64,000 bases of DNA from Cellvibrio sp. (lineage in GTDB: Bacteria > Pseudomonadota > Gammaproteobacteria > Pseudomonadales > Cellvibrionaceae), in the NCBI GenBank assembly GCA_016712405.1, contig JADJRD010000014.1:186001-250000 (forward strand), in the 5' to 3' direction. Below the pieces are notes generated by a model. It saw only the letters and a program-made list of their open reading frames with translations, searched no databases and was not told where the DNA came from. Both the position numbers and the translations under genes were made by a program. Below, piece after piece: positions 1-9,060 of the stretch (within the stretch, counting starts at the first letter, position 1; each line of letters opens with the position of its first letter).

Positions 1-480
1 GGCGAGATTGCGATTCGTGAGTACAATCCTATGCATATTATTGTGCGAAGCTCTTGGGTTTTTAGTGCTATAGGAAAAAATTTTTTAAAAACTATTTTGC
101 GATTGACACAAGAAAAAAAAGAAATTTCCATTGTAAATGATCAAATCGGTGGCCCCACTTGCGCAGATGATCTCGCGAGTTTTTTGATTCTATTGCTGAA
201 TCAGCTAAAACAATTCTCCGATACTGATTGGGGGGTGTACCATTATTGCGGAACACCCTATGTTTCCTGGTTTGAATTTGCGCAAGAAATCATTAATCAG
301 CTTAATTCTAAAAGCAGGATAATTTCTATTTCATCCCAGCAATATGCAGGTGCGGCTCGCCGCCCTGCAAATTCTCGCTTGAATATGGAAAAGGCCCAGG
401 TTCGATTTGCAATTCCCTCAATCAACTGGCGCTACAAATTGAAACAGCTTGTCGTTCCCGCGCCCATTAACATGTCCTGA
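1..480 (+). CDS. rfbD: dTDP-4-dehydrorhamnose reductase, 3' part only
   Basis: The reading frame is open from base 1, so the gene begins before the window and about 160 C-terminal residues are visible. RmlD reduces dTDP-4-keto-L-rhamnose to dTDP-L-rhamnose with NAD(P)H in the cytoplasm. The visible part has the family landmarks RSSWVF, NDQIGGPTCADDLA (the RmlD substrate-binding segment) and a C-terminal RRPANSRL (family R-P-x-x-S/N-x-L motif). The Rossmann nucleotide-binding N-terminus lies outside the window. It is followed after 17 bp by rfbC, the preceding enzyme of the same pathway, which supports the call. It supplies rhamnose for the polysaccharide made by this locus. Confidence 0.9.
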   Translation, partial: GEIAIREYNPMHIIVRSSWVFSAIGKNFLKTILRLTQEKKEISIVNDQIGGPTCADDLASFLILLLNQLKQFSDTDWGVYHYCGTPYVSWFEFAQEIINQLNSKSRIISISSQQYAGAARRPANSRLNMEKAQVRFAIPSINWRYKLKQLVVPAPINMS

Positions 481-497
481 ATTTTTGTGCACAGATT

Positions 498-1016
498 ATG
501 AAATTGATTGATACCTCTATTACCGACGTCAAAATTCTTGTCCCGACTATCCACCATGATAATCGTGGGTATTTCTATGAGAGTTTTAATCAGAAAGAAT
601 TTAACCGACTCATTGGTCGGGAGGTGGTATTCGTTCAGGACAACCATTCCAAATCCTACAAAGGTGTTCTTCGTGGTCTCCACTATCAAGAAGCTCCCAT
701 GGCACAAGGCAAGTTAATCAGGGTGGTGGCGGGTGAAATCTATGATGTTGCCGTTGACCTTCGCCCTGACTCGGCGACCTACAAAAAATGGATTGCCCAC
801 AGGCTTTCCGCCGAAAACCATCAACAGCTTTGGATCCCCGAAGGTTTTGCCCATGGTTTTTACGTTCTCTCGGATGAGGCAGAGGTTCAGTACAAGACCA
901 CAAATTACTATTCGCCTGAATATGAGAGGTGTATTGCTTGGAATAGCGAGTCGCTGGGGATAGAATGGCCGACTTTTGAAAAGCTGACTTTGTCGGCTAA
1001 AGACGAGTTAAGTTAA
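498..1016 (+). CDS. rfbC: dTDP-4-dehydrorhamnose 3,5-epimerase
   Basis: The 172-residue product is slightly short of the usual 180. It epimerises C3 and C5 of dTDP-4-keto-6-deoxyglucose, the step before RfbD. Visible RmlC motifs are RGYFYES near the N-terminus, QDNHSKS, LRGLHYQ (with the catalytic His) around residue 60, the AVDLRP segment and WIPEGFAHGF, which closes the cupin barrel. The start ATG at 498 is 18 bases after the rfbD stop, and the two genes form the usual rmlD-rmlC pair. The product is cytoplasmic and probably dimeric. No broken motif is seen. Confidence 0.95.
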   Translation: MKLIDTSITDVKILVPTIHHDNRGYFYESFNQKEFNRLIGREVVFVQDNHSKSYKGVLRGLHYQEAPMAQGKLIRVVAGEIYDVAVDLRPDSATYKKWIAHRLSAENHQQLWIPEGFAHGFYVLSDEAEVQYKTTNYYSPEYERCIAWNSESLGIEWPTFEKLTLSAKDELS

Positions 1017-1024
1017 GGACTTAT

Positions 1025-2292
1025 ATGCAAAGCGCCGACATAGTCATTATTGGCTTGGGATATGTAGGGCTTCCCCTCGCAGTCGAGTTTGGAAAGAAGT
1101 TTGAAACTATAGGTTTTGACATTAACCAGTTCAGAGTTGACGAACTCCTTGAGTTTAAGGATCGAACGGTAGAGGTATCACCAGATGAATTACGCAATTC
1201 CCCTTTGTTGAGTTTTACTACTGACAAAACAAAAATAAAAGGTGCAAACTTCTACATAATAACTGTACCTACGCCCATAGACGACAGCTACCACCCAGAC
1301 TTGACTCCTCTCGAAAAAGCATCACCTAATTGGTGGCGTAATCGAAAGGGGGGCTGTTGTGATCTATGAATCAACGGTGTACCCCGGCTGTACAGAAGAA
1401 ATATGCGTGCCGATTATTGAAAAAGTTTCAGGCTTGAAATTCAATCAAGACTTTTTTGCAGGTTATAGTCCAGAGCGAATCAACCCGGGTGATAAAGAAA
1501 GAAAGCTTACCAACATAGTAAAAAATCACATCGGGCTCAACACCGGAAGTGGCTGAGCGGGTTGATAACTTATACCGTCAAATACTTACTGTGGGTACCC
1601 ATAAGGCGAGTTGTTTGAAGGTCGCAGAGGCTGCGAAGGTAATTGAAAATACCCAGCGTGACCTGAATATTGCCTTGGTGAATGAGCTGGCTTTAATTTT
1701 CAATAAAATTGGAATCGATACGCTCGAGGTACTGGAGGCGGCTGGAACCAAATGGAATTTCTTGCCATTTCGTCCAGGTCTGGTTGGTGGTCACTGTATC
1801 AGCGTCGACCCATACTACTTAACACACAAAGCCCAGCAGGTTGGGTACTACCCTCAAGTCATTTTGTCGGGTCGTAGAGTCAACAATTCTATGGGAGCTT
1901 TCGTTGCGGACTCTGTTATCAAAATGATGACAAAGCGTAAGTCGCAGGTTGTTGATGCTCGAATCCTGATTATGGGATTAACTTTTAAAGAAAATTGCCC
2001 TGATTTACGCAACACGGGTGTTATTGATATAGTCGAAGAAATGAAGACTTATAACACTTGGGTTGATGTCTATGATCCCTGGGCTGATCCCGAAGAAGCT
2101 CAACATGAGTATGGCCTTAAATTAATTAACCACCCTCAAAGAAATACCTACGATGCAATCATTGTTTGTGTGGCGCATAGCCAGTTTAAAGAAATGGGTG
2201 CTGATGGGATTCGTGCTTTAGGTAAAACAGTTCATGTGCTGTTTGATGTGAAGCATGTGCTGTCAAAATCAGATGTAGATGCAAGATTATAA
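1025..2292 (+). pseudogene. UDP-N-acetylhexosamine 6-dehydrogenase (TviB/WbpA/CapL type), two frameshifts
   Basis: The protein can be read over about 420 residues but only by changing frame twice. The N-terminal NAD domain (IIGLGYVGLPLAVEFG) runs to about 1327. The frame then moves by +1 (or -2) at 1325-1331, after which VVIYESTVYPGCTEE is readable. A second +1 shift lies in an A-run at about 1530-1535, and AERVDNLYRQI and the remainder follow in the third frame. The C-terminal part has the catalytic-loop region FRPGLVGGHCISVDPYY (catalytic Cys) and GLTFKENCPDLRNT. The family oxidises C6 of UDP-GlcNAc or UDP-GalNAc to a uronic acid. As written, no full-length enzyme would be made. The shifts could be genuine decay or sequencing error. 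Confidence 0.88.
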
Positions 2293-2310
2293 TGAAACAT
2301 TTTAGTTGGG

Positions 2311-3300
2311 GTGATTGAAGTGAAATGTTTTGCAGTCATAGGGATGGGAAGTATCGCGAAGCGACATATTGCTAACTTAAGGTTCTTATATCCCGAGGAT
2401 AAAATTTTTGTGGTCTCTTCGAGTGGAAAAAATAGGAATGAGATAGAAGGGATTGATGCGGTTGTTGAAATCGATCAACTTATATCCATAAATCCAAGCT
2501 ACGTTATCGTTGCATCGCCCGCTCCGTTTCATGTTGATACAGCGAGGATGCTTCTTGAAAAAAATATATCCGTATTGATTGAAAAGCCGTTAGCATCCAC
2601 ATATAACGCTTCTGCAGCCTTTGAAATCTTCTGTAAAAGTAAAAAAAGAGAGGCAAAAATTGGAGTTGGCTATTGTTTACGATTCTTGCCATCAGCTCGA
2701 TTTGTCAAAGAATATCTTGAGAACGATCAGTTAGGTGTTTTGTATAACGTTGAATGTAATGTTGGTCAGTATTTGCCGGAATGGCGAGCAGATAAATCCT
2801 ATAAAGAATCTGTATCTGCAAGTAAAGCCCTTGGTGGAGGAGCGTTACTTGAGTTGAGCCATGAGTTGGACTTTTTGCTCTGGATGCTAGGTGATTTAAC
2901 TTTGCAATATAGCAGGCTTAGATGTACGCACGAGCTAGAGTTAGATGTTGAAGAGATCGCTGACTTGATACTGGTTTCTCAAAAAGGTGTTTACGTTTCC
3001 GTTCATCTTGATTTTATTCAAAAATTTACGCAACGAAAATGCGAATTTATAGGCGAAAAGGGACGTTTGGTATGGGATTTGGTAGAAAACTCCGTTAAGT
3101 TGTATCGTTCCAAATTGGTGGAGACTCTTTATCTCGACGTGGATTATGATAAAAACAAAATGTATATAGATATGCTGAGGGCATTTGAAAATTTAGAGCA
3201 GCAGGAATTTGATAAAATTGCGACTGTAGAATCGTCGACGAAGGTAATGAAACTTATTGATGAAGCGAAACAATTCAATGCGCGGGGTGGGATTGCTTGA
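2311..3300 (+). CDS. Gfo/Idh/MocA family sugar oxidoreductase
   Basis: The 329-residue product has an N-terminal Rossmann fold (FAVIGMGSIAKRHIANL), the family motif EKPLAS near residue 93 whose Lys is catalytic in this fold, and a C-terminal alpha/beta domain with GGGALLELSHELDFL containing the conserved His region. The family uses NAD(P) to oxidise or reduce sugars, often nucleotide sugars such as UDP-GlcNAcA (WbpB type). The exact substrate cannot be read from sequence. It begins with GTG (2311, or GTG at 2320) and its stop overlaps the TTG start of the CMP-sugar synthetase, so the two are translationally coupled. This points to a nonulosonic acid or acetamido-sugar substrate. Confidence 0.85.
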   Translation: MIEVKCFAVIGMGSIAKRHIANLRFLYPEDKIFVVSSSGKNRNEIEGIDAVVEIDQLISINPSYVIVASPAPFHVDTARMLLEKNISVLIEKPLASTYNASAAFEIFCKSKKREAKIGVGYCLRFLPSARFVKEYLENDQLGVLYNVECNVGQYLPEWRADKSYKESVSASKALGGGALLELSHELDFLLWMLGDLTLQYSRLRCTHELELDVEEIADLILVSQKGVYVSVHLDFIQKFTQRKCEFIGEKGRLVWDLVENSVKLYRSKLVETLYLDVDYDKNKMYIDMLRAFENLEQQEFDKIATVESSTKVMKLIDEAKQFNARGGIA

Positions 3301-4001
3301 AAGCTATAGCATTTATATTCGCTCGTGGTGGTTCAAAGGGCTTGCCTCAAAAAAATATTAAACTTTTGGATGGGAAGCCTTTAATTAAGTATTCCATTGA
3401 AGTTGCGCTTTCATCTGTGGATATTGAGCGAGTGTTTGTTTCAACTGATGATATTGCAATTGCCACTGTGGCTAGAGAGTCTGGTGCAGAGGTCATAATG
3501 CGTCCCAACGAGTTGGCGACAGACACAAGCCCGGAATGGTTGTCATGGCGTCATGCTATTGAATATGTTCAAAAGGCTTATGGAAACTTTGATTTGTTTG
3601 TAAGTCTCCCAGCTACCAGCCCACTTAGAGATGAGGCTGACGTTAGATCAGCAATTGCGGCACTTATTAATCAAGATGCAGATGTTTGTATTTCTATAAC
3701 ACCTGCGAATCGTAGCCCATATTTCAATATGGTCAAACAAAAAAATGATGGTACTGTTGAATTAGTAAATATACCTGAGTCTGGAGTGTATCGTCGTCAA
3801 GACGCCCCTGAAGTTTTTGATATAACTACAGTAGTTTATACGGCTAAGCCAAACTTCATACTTAATAATAATGCGTTATTTGAAGGTAAGGTAACGAGTG
3901 TTTTAATACCGAAAGAGCGCGCAGTTGACATAGATGATATTTATGATTTTATGTTGGCTGAAGCCATCGTGAAGGAAAAAAATAAACATGCTGGAAAATA
4001 A
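3297..4001 (+). CDS. CMP-nonulosonate (acylneuraminate-type) cytidylyltransferase
   Basis: The 234-residue product belongs to the NeuA/LegF/PtmB family. It activates a sialic-like sugar with CTP to give the CMP-sugar donor. The CTP-binding signature FARGGSKGLPQKNIKLL is at the N-terminus, followed by FVSTDD and SLPATSPLR, and DIDDIYDF close to the C-terminus fits the metal-binding Asp segment. The TTG start at 3297 overlaps the previous stop. The next gene, a PtmA-like reductase, starts 14 bases before this stop. Distinguishing legionaminate, pseudaminate or sialate is not possible by eye, but the PtmA neighbour and the separate NeuB/NeuC set favour a legionaminic-type sugar. Confidence 0.87.
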   Translation: MKAIAFIFARGGSKGLPQKNIKLLDGKPLIKYSIEVALSSVDIERVFVSTDDIAIATVARESGAEVIMRPNELATDTSPEWLSWRHAIEYVQKAYGNFDLFVSLPATSPLRDEADVRSAIAALINQDADVCISITPANRSPYFNMVKQKNDGTVELVNIPESGVYRRQDAPEVFDITTVVYTAKPNFILNNNALFEGKVTSVLIPKERAVDIDDIYDFMLAEAIVKEKNKHAGK

Positions 4002-4750
4002 AACAGTTTTGGTTGTTGGTGCCGCCGGCCCTGCTTGGAGCTAAATTAGTTCATTCGTTGTTGTTACATAAAAGTAGTGTTGTGGCAGCAGACATAGATT
4101 TGTTTAGCTTGAAAGAAAAATTAAGTGCGCAGGGAATAGATGTTAATGATTCGAGATTAGTTTTGTGTAATCTCGACGTGACAGACGAAGCAGCAGTTGC
4201 AGACTTTTTTAAAAGTGCACCTAACCTTAGCGGTGCAGTAAATTGTACTTACCCTAGAAACAAAAAATATGGGGCTCATTTTTATGACGTAAAGTTGAGT
4301 GATTTTAATGAAAACTTATCTTTGCATTTGGGTTCTTCATTTTTGTTTATGCAGCAATCGGCCGTTTATTTTAAACGGAATCGGCAGGTCTTTTCGCTAG
4401 TAAACATTGCGTCAATATATGGTGTTGTAGCGCCTAAATTTGTCGTTTACGACAATACTAAAATGACTATGCCAGTAGAGTATGCGGCTATTAAATCAGC
4501 ACTATTACATCTCTCGAAATATGTTGTTGCTTACGTTGATGACAGTCGTTTTAGAATAAATAGTGTTAGCCCTGGCGGAATATTTGATTCTCAACCTGAA
4601 GAGTTTTTGAAAGCCTACAAACAACAGACTTTAGGTAAGGGGATGTTGGATGTTGAGGACGTTATAGGATCGATTATCTATTTGTTGTCGGATTATTCTC
4701 GTTACGTCAATGGTCAAAATATTGTTGTCGACGATGGTTTCGTATTGTAA
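3988..4750 (+). pseudogene. PtmA-like short-chain dehydrogenase/reductase, one frameshift
   Basis: The real start is ATG 3988 (MLENKTVLVVGAAG), overlapping the cytidylyltransferase gene. One extra C near 4030 (in a CCC run) moves the frame by +1, after which LLGAKLVHSLL follows and the rest is open to 4750. Reading through the shift restores the glycine-rich NAD(P) motif VVGAAGLLGAKLV. The SDR catalytic set is present: Ser in NIASIYG and Tyr/Lys in EYAAIK. A C-terminal SPGGIFDSQ segment and VNGQNIVVDDGF are typical of SDRs. PtmA homologues accompany legionaminic acid synthesis in Campylobacter; their precise reaction is not firmly established. Without the extra base it would be a normal 254-residue enzyme. 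Confidence 0.85.
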
Positions 4751-4766
4751 ATGTTTGGAGATTAAA

Positions 4767-5912
4767 GTGACAAAAAAAATTTTTTGGTGCTCAACCTGTT
4801 TAAATATGTCGACACGTCCGAGAATTGGTTTTGATAAGCTTGGGCGTTGTAATGCTTGCGTTTGGGTAGAAGAAAAAAAGACTCTGGATTGGGGAGCTCG
4901 CCAATCTGAATTGAAAGTATTGTTGGATAAATACAGATCATCTAATGGTACAGGATTTGATTGTGTGGTTCCTGTAAGCGGTGGAAAGGATGGTTCTTAC
5001 GTTGCTTATACTCTTAAGCATAAATATGGCATGAACCCGTTAGCGATTACTGTTAGACCGGCTTTAAGTCTTGAATTGGGTGACCAGAACCTGACTAACT
5101 TTATTAGTTCTGGATTTAATCATATACATATTTCCCCAAACGCAAAGGTAATGCAAAAACTCAATAAGCTTGGTTTTATTGAAAAAGGTTTTCCATATTA
5201 CGGGTGGCTAATTGCGATCAAGACCGCTGTTATTCAAACAGCAATGAATTTTAATATCCCCCTTATCTTTTACGGAGAGGACGGCGAAGTTGAGTATGGT
5301 GGCTCTACAGAAAGTAAAAATAATCCGCTTTACAATATTGAGTATATGAAGCGCGTTTATTTTGAAGGTGGTTACGACAAAGTGTTTGACCTTGTGCTTG
5401 CTGATTCTCAAATTAGTGCTGGCGATTTGGCTTTCTGGCGATTTCCTTCAGAAGAGCAGGTAAGGACACACGATTTGGCTTTTACTCATTGGTCTTATTA
5501 TGAAGCGTGGGATTCATATAGAAATTATGTTGTAGCAAAAGAGCATTGTGGATTGAAGGAAAAAGAAGAAGGGACAGCAGGTACTTTCACTAATTTTGCT
5601 CAGAATGATCAAGCTTTATATTCTCTACATGCTTATTTAATGTATTTGAAATTTGGATTTGGCCGGGCGACACAGGACGCAGGTATTGAGATTCGCCGAG
5701 GTGCCATGACTAGGGATCAGGCGCTTCATTTGGTCTTAGCGTACGATAATCAATACCCTTATGATTTTCTCGATTTATATTTGCAATACTATGAAATGAC
5801 TAAAGAGGAGTTCGACGCGGTCTTGGATAAGTATGCGAATAAGGAATTATTTGAGAAAGTAGATGGTATTTGGCAGCCCAAATTTACGGTAGGTGAAGAA
5901 TTCGAAGTATGA
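4767..5912 (+). CDS. N-acetyl sugar amidotransferase (WbpG/PseA type)
   Basis: The family converts an acetamido group on a sugar to acetamidino, using ATP and ammonia supplied by HisH/HisF-like partners. The protein of about 381 residues opens with two Cys pairs (CSTC and CNAC) of the kind that bind zinc. The PP-loop ATP pyrophosphatase motif VPVSGGKDGSY follows near residue 70, and later come FYGEDGEVEYGGS and GTAGTFTNFAQ. I chose GTG 4767 rather than an upstream codon because TTTGGAG lies 7 bases before it and the Cys-rich N-terminus starts there. The stop overlaps the hisH-like start by 4 bases, so the three proteins are probably made together. Confidence 0.9.
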   Translation: MTKKIFWCSTCLNMSTRPRIGFDKLGRCNACVWVEEKKTLDWGARQSELKVLLDKYRSSNGTGFDCVVPVSGGKDGSYVAYTLKHKYGMNPLAITVRPALSLELGDQNLTNFISSGFNHIHISPNAKVMQKLNKLGFIEKGFPYYGWLIAIKTAVIQTAMNFNIPLIFYGEDGEVEYGGSTESKNNPLYNIEYMKRVYFEGGYDKVFDLVLADSQISAGDLAFWRFPSEEQVRTHDLAFTHWSYYEAWDSYRNYVVAKEHCGLKEKEEGTAGTFTNFAQNDQALYSLHAYLMYLKFGFGRATQDAGIEIRRGAMTRDQALHLVLAYDNQYPYDFLDLYLQYYEMTKEEFDAVLDKYANKELFEKVDGIWQPKFTVGEEFEV

Positions 5913-6520
5913 AATTAGTAATCGTCGACTATGGAATGGGAAATCTGCGGTCGGTTACCAGCGCGATTCGTTATCTCGGGTATGAACAAGTTGAGATTTC
6001 TAATGACCCATTGGTTTTAAGTTGTGCAGATAAATTGATTTTGCCCGGCGTAGGTAACTATGCAAGAGCAATGAGCAGAATTAATGAACTTAATTTGACC
6101 GATATTATACGTAGTCTTGTGTTGGCTGACAGGAAACCAATCTTGGGTATTTGCCTCGGTATGCAATTGATGGGGAAATCAAGCACCGAAGGTGGTTTCA
6201 ACGAAGGATTATGTTTAGTCGATGGATTGGTGGAGGCTTTTGAGGTGAAAGATCTTAAAGTTCCGCATGTTGGTTACAACCAAGTTACTCCTTGCCAAAA
6301 TAGTAGACTTTATTCGGAAGTTGGTGGTGAACCTGATTATTATTTCACGCATAGTTTCAGAATGACGTCGCAGACAGATATTGGTAACACTACCTGTTTT
6401 TATGGCGAACGTTTTATTGCTGGTTTTGAAGTGGAAAATATTGCAGGAGTTCAGTTTCATCCAGAGCTGAGTCAAACCAACGGCCTTAAACTATTGAAAA
6501 ATTTTATAGAGTTATTCTGA
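5909..6520 (+). CDS. hisH: HisH-like glutamine amidotransferase for acetamidino formation
   Basis: The 203-residue class I glutamine amidotransferase releases ammonia from glutamine. The catalytic triad is visible: Cys in GICLGMQL, and His and Glu in GVQFHPELS. DYGMGNLRSV is the typical N-terminus. It overlaps the WbpG-like gene by 4 bases and its TGA/ATG overlaps the hisF-like gene. No other histidine biosynthesis gene is present, so it most likely serves the sugar amidotransferase rather than histidine synthesis, as WbpH does in Pseudomonas O-antigen loci. It should form a complex with the next gene product. Confidence 0.92.
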   Translation: MKLVIVDYGMGNLRSVTSAIRYLGYEQVEISNDPLVLSCADKLILPGVGNYARAMSRINELNLTDIIRSLVLADRKPILGICLGMQLMGKSSTEGGFNEGLCLVDGLVEAFEVKDLKVPHVGYNQVTPCQNSRLYSEVGGEPDYYFTHSFRMTSQTDIGNTTCFYGERFIAGFEVENIAGVQFHPELSQTNGLKLLKNFIELF

Positions 6521-7290
6521 TGTTACGAAATCGACTAATTTTTGGTCTTATCTACAGTAGCGGCAGCTTTATGCAGAGTCGAAATTTTCGACTGCAACGG
6601 GTTGGAGATGTCAATTGGTTAGAAAAAAATTATAAATTTCAAAAAATATCTTTTTCTCTGGATGAATTGGTGGTGCTGGATGCAACAAAAGGTGAAAAAA
6701 ATATTGAGAAGTTTTCGCAAGTCGTGAGTCGATTGGTGGAAGACGTATTCATTCCAATCGCTGCAGGTGGTGGCATCAGAAAAATTGGAGATGCAGAGCT
6801 TCTTTTTAATAGTGGCGCAGATAAGGTAATTCTCAATTCTCCTCTTTATGACGATCCAAAACTTGCTGAAGAAGTTGTAAATCGTTACGGTTCACAAAGC
6901 TTAGTTGCCTCAGTTGATTATAAAGTGATAAATGATGTACCAATTGTGCATATTCATGATGGTGTAACGCCAGTCAAAAAATCCCTAGAGGAATATCTAG
7001 CCTATTTAGAATCTCTGGGTGTTGGAGAAATAATTTTTAATTCGATTGATAAGGACGGCACTGGTTTTGGGTACGATCTTGAAAATATTAAAAAATATGC
7101 GAAATCTGTCAGCGTACCTTTTATTGTTATGGGAGGAGCGGGGAATAAATTTCATTTAAGTTCTGGTTTGTCGATTGATGGGGTATCTGCTGTCGCAACA
7201 GCTAATTTATTTAATTTTATTGGGGATGGACTGCCAATTGCGAGAAGTCACATGTTAGAACATAACGCAAATCTTGCGAGGTGGGACTAG
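6520..7290 (+). CDS. hisF: HisF2-like ammonia-channel subunit (acetamidino modification)
   Basis: The 256-residue TIM-barrel protein of the HisF family retains LVVLDATKG, PIAAGGGIRK, ASVDYK (matching the HisF Asp130 region), IDKDGTGFGYD and PFIVMGGAG. The strand-1 segment that in true HisF carries the catalytic Asp (C-L-D) reads IFGLIYSSG here, so that Asp is absent. This fits the polysaccharide-locus HisF variants, which channel ammonia from HisH to a WbpG-type amidotransferase and need no imidazole-glycerol-phosphate activity. It overlaps hisH by one base and the following acetyltransferase gene by ten. Confidence 0.88.
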   Translation: MLRNRLIFGLIYSSGSFMQSRNFRLQRVGDVNWLEKNYKFQKISFSLDELVVLDATKGEKNIEKFSQVVSRLVEDVFIPIAAGGGIRKIGDAELLFNSGADKVILNSPLYDDPKLAEEVVNRYGSQSLVASVDYKVINDVPIVHIHDGVTPVKKSLEEYLAYLESLGVGEIIFNSIDKDGTGFGYDLENIKKYAKSVSVPFIVMGGAGNKFHLSSGLSIDGVSAVATANLFNFIGDGLPIARSHMLEHNANLARWD

Positions 7291-7853
7291 TGATTGTGTT
7301 GTTTAAAGAAATATACAAGAAAATATTTTTTTGCATACAAGCGGATCGCATTGGTCCCGATATGCCATTTACTCATTGGAAGTTACATTTTAGGTCTTCG
7401 ATGACTAGGCTCTGCAAGAAAAAATTTAAATCTTTTGCGGATGGTGCAGATTTTAGGGCGGGGGCATACGCAGTCTATTGTTCGAATATATCTATTGGGA
7501 AAAATGTTGTTGTAAGACCAGCCACTATGATGTTTGCTGACGAGTTCGCGCAAATTACGATTGAAGATAACGTAATGATGGGTGCTGGAGTACATTTTTA
7601 TGTGAATAATCACAAGTTTGATCGAAGAGATATTCCGTTGATTGATCAAGGTTATTATCCATCCAAAGGAATAATAGTAAAGGAAGGTGCATGGATAGGC
7701 GCAAACGCAATTTTGCTACCAGGTGTAGTAATTGGAAGAAATAGTGTGATAGGTGCTGGATCTATCGTAACGCAAAGCATCCCAGATTTTGCAATTGCAG
7801 TCGGTTCGCCATGCAGAGTAAAGCGTTTTATTGCAGACCAAGAATTAGCTTAG
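7281..7853 (+). CDS. Hexapeptide-repeat O- or N-acetyltransferase (WbbJ-like)
   Basis: The 190-residue protein has a left-handed beta-helix of hexapeptide repeats (ISIGKNVVVRP, ITIEDNVMMGAG, IVKEGAWIGANAILLPGVVIG, RNSVIGAGSIVTQSI). The loop YVNNHKFDR carries the catalytic-type His of the xenobiotic/maltose acetyltransferase group. Its likely job is acetylation of a sugar of the repeating unit using acetyl-CoA; the acceptor is unknown. The GTG at 7281 overlaps the hisF-like gene; a second GTG at 7290 is equally possible. The gene closes the amidotransferase operon block, and a gap of about 140 bp follows. Confidence 0.8.
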   Translation: MGLVIVLFKEIYKKIFFCIQADRIGPDMPFTHWKLHFRSSMTRLCKKKFKSFADGADFRAGAYAVYCSNISIGKNVVVRPATMMFADEFAQITIEDNVMMGAGVHFYVNNHKFDRRDIPLIDQGYYPSKGIIVKEGAWIGANAILLPGVVIGRNSVIGAGSIVTQSIPDFAIAVGSPCRVKRFIADQELA

Positions 7854-7990
7854 CTGAAATATTTTTAAATAAAGTTTTCTTCTAAATGAAATGCTTTGTA
7901 GCTTATGAATATTTTTTTGTTTCTTTTTGAACAGATCAGAAGCACTTTCTTGTATAGTAAAAAGATTAATTGATCAATATAGGTGTAAGT

Positions 7991-9045
7991 GTGAAGAATA
8001 TCCTAAGTACGCAAAAAGCAATGTCAGAAATAGATGTCGCTGTAGTCGGTGTAGGGCGAATGGGTGTAAGACATATACAGGCTATAAAAAATTTACGGAT
8101 GAATTTAATTGCAGTTGCTGATATTTCGCCAGCTTCGCTGAATTCGGCATCTTCGAATTTTGATGTTAAGACCGAGAATTGTTTTTTGGATGCTGAAGAG
8201 ATGTTGCGTAGCACCAAGCCAAATGCATTGGTTATTTCAACAACTGCCCCATCACATGCCAAATTGGTTTGCTTGGCTGCAGAACTGGGTGTTAAGTATA
8301 TTTTGTGTGAAAAGCCTATGGCTTGTTCATTAGAAGAAGTGGATTTAATGCAAGCTGCTTGCAAGAAAGCCGGAGCACTGTTAGCGATAAATCATCAAAT
8401 GCGCTTTATGCCTCATTATCGTCGTGTAAAAGAGCTGGTTTCTTCCGAAGAGTTTGGTCCTTTATCGAGCGTTATTGTTGCGGGATCGAATTTTGGATTG
8501 GCAATGAACGCTAGCCATTACTTTGAAATGTTTAGATACATCACTGATTCATATATATCTAAATTAAGAGCTTGGTTTGAAACAGTCGAACTTGAGAATC
8601 CAAGGGGAGCAGAGTTTAAAGATTGCTCTGGCCGAGTTCTCGCCCAAAATGACATTGGTGTTTCCTTATATATAGATTTTTCCGCTTCTGCTGGCCATGG
8701 ATTGCAGTTAATTTTATTTGTCGCAATGGGCAAATATCAGTTGACGAGATTACCGGTGATATTCGTGTTTCTGTTCGTAAAGAGGAGCATCGAAATGTGC
8801 CAACTTCTCGATATGGGATGCCCGCTGATGTTTACAATTTGACCGTTGAACCAACGGATACAGTTGCCATAACAATGGAATTATGGATGGCAATGATTAA
8901 TGGTGGTGATTTCCCCGATGGCAACGTTGGTGCTTATGTGATTAATTGTCTTGTGGCTGCACATTATTCAAATGCACAAGCCGGCTCAGAGATTTTAGTT
9001 GGCGAAACACAAGAAACCCCTACTCTTAAATATAAATGGGCTTAG
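7991..9045 (+). pseudogene. Gfo/Idh/MocA family oxidoreductase, one frameshift
   Basis: The N-terminal part (IDVAVVGVGRMGVRHIQAI, then CEKPMACSLEEV) is a normal NAD(P)-binding oxidoreductase, readable to about 8715. One base appears missing in the T-rich stretch near 8710-8720. The protein continues one frame back as CRNGQISVDEITGDIRVSV, ending KYKWA at 9045. The start is either GTG 7991, which has AGGTG upstream, or ATG 8021, which gives the shorter family-like N-terminus. The restored product is about 340-350 residues. The substrate is unknown. The gene directly precedes another member of the same family, suggesting two steps on related sugar intermediates. Confidence 0.8.
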
Positions 9046-9060
9046 TACGGAATTAATAAA

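Noticed and set aside
1025..2292. Programmed ribosomal frameshifting in the 6-dehydrogenase gene
   Set aside because: There are two breaks, neither with a convincing slippery heptamer plus downstream structure, and the family is normally read in one frame.
5909..7290. hisH-hisF as part of histidine biosynthesis
   Set aside because: No other his gene is nearby, the trio is translationally coupled to a WbpG-like amidotransferase, and the HisF copy lacks the first catalytic Asp.
7966..8364. Minus-strand open frame of 132 codons
   Set aside because: It lies antisense to the oxidoreductase at 7991, has no recognisable domain and no ribosome site; it is a shadow of the + strand gene.
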